Of a DNA stretch of 6,249 nt, positions 5,979-6,249 are shown piece by piece; within the stretch, counting starts at the first letter, position 1; each line of letters opens with the position of its first letter. The DNA is from an uncultured Clostridia bacterium. GTDB lineage: Bacteria > Bacillota > Clostridia > Oscillospirales > Acutalibacteraceae. The stretch is taken from assembly GCA_945875045.1 (NCBI GenBank), contig CAMCIX010000103.1:1-6249 (forward strand), read 5' to 3'. A model generated the notes under the pieces. It was not told the DNA's origin and searched no databases. It saw nothing but the letters and a program-made list of their open reading frames with translations. The position numbers were made by a program, and so were the translations under genes.

Positions 5979-6206
5979 ATGAAGAAAGCATCATATAATA
6001 TATTACCGGCAACAGAGGAAATACTAAAAACTATGGGTGAACATATTAAATTGGCGAGACTTCGCCGAAATTTATCCGTAGAACTCGTTTCTGAGCGTGC
6101 CGGAATTAGTCGTGCTTCACTTTGGAACGTAGAGAAAGGTAGTCCTTCAGTTGCTATTGGAATATACGCTGTCGTTTTGCATGTTCTGAATAATATGGAT
6201 AAAGAT
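5979..6206 (+). CDS. XRE-family HipB-like DNA-binding protein, 3' end missing
   Basis: 76 genomic codons (MKKASYNILPATEE to NNMDKD), then the adapter. The last six residues of the open frame as read (LSLIHI) and its stop come from adapter sequence and are not real. Residues about 20-72 form a helix-turn-helix domain: GEHIKLARLRRN, recognition region SVELVSERAGISRASLWNVE (33-52), then KGSPSVAIGIYAVVLHVLN. This pattern is typical of the HipB-like antitoxin/repressor that usually precedes a HipA-type serine/threonine kinase toxin in clostridia. The partner gene would lie past the right edge and cannot be seen. It is transcribed divergently from the restriction operon. It could instead be a stand-alone regulator. 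Confidence 0.88.
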
Positions 6207-6249
6207 CTGTCTCTTATACACATCTGACGCTGCCGACGATATGCAGTGT
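6207..6249. other. Nextera/Tn5 library adapter (i5 side), not biological
   Basis: 6207-6225 is the Tn5 mosaic end in reverse orientation (CTGTCTCTTATACACATCT), 6226-6239 is the reverse complement of the i5-side primer, and 6240-6247 (TATGCAGT) is the reverse complement of ACTGCATA, from memory index S506. The final GT starts the P5 primer. Genomic sequence ends at 6206. Confidence 0.98.

Noticed and set aside
5970..5981. GTG start at 5970 for the HipB-like gene
   Set aside because: The GTG lies within the AAGAGGTG ribosome binding site; ATG 5979 has correct spacing from it.
5963..6223. Minus-strand open frame beginning MCIRDR
   Set aside because: Its first residues translate adapter sequence (a familiar contaminant peptide) and the rest is antisense to the HipB-like gene.
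6207..6227. C-terminus LSLIHI and stop of the HipB-like protein
   Set aside because: These codons lie in the adapter, so the short protein length is not real.

Overview
The window is one sequenced DNA fragment with library adapters still on both ends. Positions 1-46 and 6207-6249 match Nextera/Tn5 adapter and index sequence, so the biological insert is only 47-6206. Both end genes are cut at the adapter junctions, so neither truncation is biological. The insert looks like a low-to-moderate GC Bacillota genome, plausibly a gut or rumen Clostridia: most genes have a strong GGAGG-type ribosome binding site, the promoters are AT-rich with TTGAC/TATAAT boxes, and the proteins resemble clostridial accessory genes. 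This placement is an inference; no taxonomic marker gene is present.

Layout. From about 5760 down to 47 there is one leftward (minus-strand) operon of five tightly packed genes: (1) an AlbA_2/Schlafen-type ATPase-like protein with a C-terminal winged helix (5732-4431); (2) hsdM, the type I DNA adenine methyltransferase subunit (4400-2406); (3) a 264-aa protein with the layout of a class III nucleotide cyclase fold (2409-1615), joined to hsdM by a 4-nt ATGA overlap; (4) hsdS, the specificity subunit with two target-recognition halves (1634-363), overlapping gene 3 by about 20 nt; (5) the start of a two-transmembrane-helix protein (360 to beyond 47), whose RBS lies in the last codons of hsdS. 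Gene 5 has no stop codon before the edge, so it is easily missed by ORF calling. No hsdR restriction subunit is in the window; it would have to lie outside it.

A 246-nt divergent intergenic region (5733-5978) separates this operon from a rightward XRE-family, HipB-like repressor (5979-6206, cut by the adapter) that in this family usually precedes a hipA toxin gene. The region carries a recognisable promoter for each direction and several inverted repeats at or next to them, which are candidate operators.

How the genes may work together. HsdM and HsdS should form the M2S methyltransferase that marks self DNA. The AlbA_2 protein is probably a regulator or accessory factor of the operon. The cyclase-like protein between hsdM and hsdS, and the 2TM protein translationally coupled to hsdS, are not core parts of a type I system. 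Their presence in overlapping reading frames raises the possibility that a nucleotide-signal/membrane-effector module (analogous in outline to Pycsar, which pairs a cyclase with a membrane or other effector) is built into a restriction-modification operon. That link is inference; the fold assignment rests on motif spacing read by eye.
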